Origin: an uncultured Lachnospiraceae bacterium | Lineage (GTDB): Bacteria; Bacillota; Clostridia; Lachnospirales; Lachnospiraceae | Direction: 5' to 3' | Length of the DNA: 6,425 bases | NCBI GenBank assembly: GCA_902767065.1 | Contig: CACXFW010000006.1 | Coordinates: forward strand, 1 to 6,425 | In this document: piece after piece, positions 6,425 through 6,425 of the stretch | Numbering within the stretch: the first letter of the stretch is position 1 | Layout: each line of letters opens with the position of its first letter | The notes under the pieces: generated by a model | What the model was told of the DNA's origin: nothing | Seen by the model: only the letters and a program-made list of their open reading frames with translations | Database searches by the model: none | Program-made: the position numbers and the translations under genes

Positions 6425-6425
6425 C

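Noticed and set aside
6367..6425. Open minus-strand frames crossing the hairpins that might be the 3' end of an upstream gene.
   Set aside because: Two frames are open to short stops (around 6367 and 6350), but both are short, run through the palindromes and resemble no protein I know. Coding cannot be shown or excluded without more sequence.
1..6425. A new defence, mobile or biosynthetic system.
   Set aside because: All coding space is taken by five well-known housekeeping or metabolic families with intact motifs. There is no CRISPR array, insertion sequence, tRNA, phage gene or unrecognised protein in the window.

Overview
This window is a bottom-strand run of housekeeping genes, transcribed right to left. 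In transcription order it holds acpP (acyl carrier protein), rnc (RNase III), smc (chromosome condensation ATPase), ftsY (SRP receptor GTPase) and the first 242 codons of a threonine ammonia-lyase gene, which runs off the left edge. The order acpP-rnc-smc-ftsY is a classic Firmicutes arrangement. Strong AGGAGG Shine-Dalgarno sites, visibly GC-leaning codon choice and the protein sequences (a GYGGSIRRVM-type SMC hinge entry, an FtsY without an acidic A domain, and the medium-form threonine ammonia-lyase) suggest a moderately GC-rich member of the Clostridia, plausibly Lachnospiraceae or a relative. The taxonomic placement is inference.

Layout: 1-728 threonine ammonia-lyase (partial, C-terminus missing); 8-nt gap; 737-1705 ftsY; 47-nt gap with a short palindrome next to the ftsY ribosome binding site; 1753-5310 smc; 11-nt overlap; 5300-6043 rnc; 14-nt overlap; 6030-6260 acpP; 6261-6425 non-coding leader with two strong inverted repeats (6367-6383 and 6391-6424) and a small GGGG/CCCC near-palindrome (6298-6313). 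No gene is interrupted or frameshifted, and no intrinsic terminator is visible between the genes, so they look like one co-transcribed unit.

Functionally the cluster mixes core processes: acyl-chain carriage for fatty acid synthesis (AcpP), double-stranded RNA processing (RNase III), chromosome organisation (SMC) and co-translational membrane targeting (FtsY). The only metabolic passenger is the threonine ammonia-lyase, which deaminates threonine to 2-oxobutyrate. It is tightly packed against ftsY, with its Shine-Dalgarno overlapping the ftsY stop codon.

I found no sign of a new multi-gene system. The points most worth a second look are non-coding or architectural: the paired hairpins upstream of acpP (possibly a dispersed palindromic repeat), the acpP/rnc/smc overlaps, the absence of a recognisable acpP promoter, and the metabolic gene in the ftsY position.
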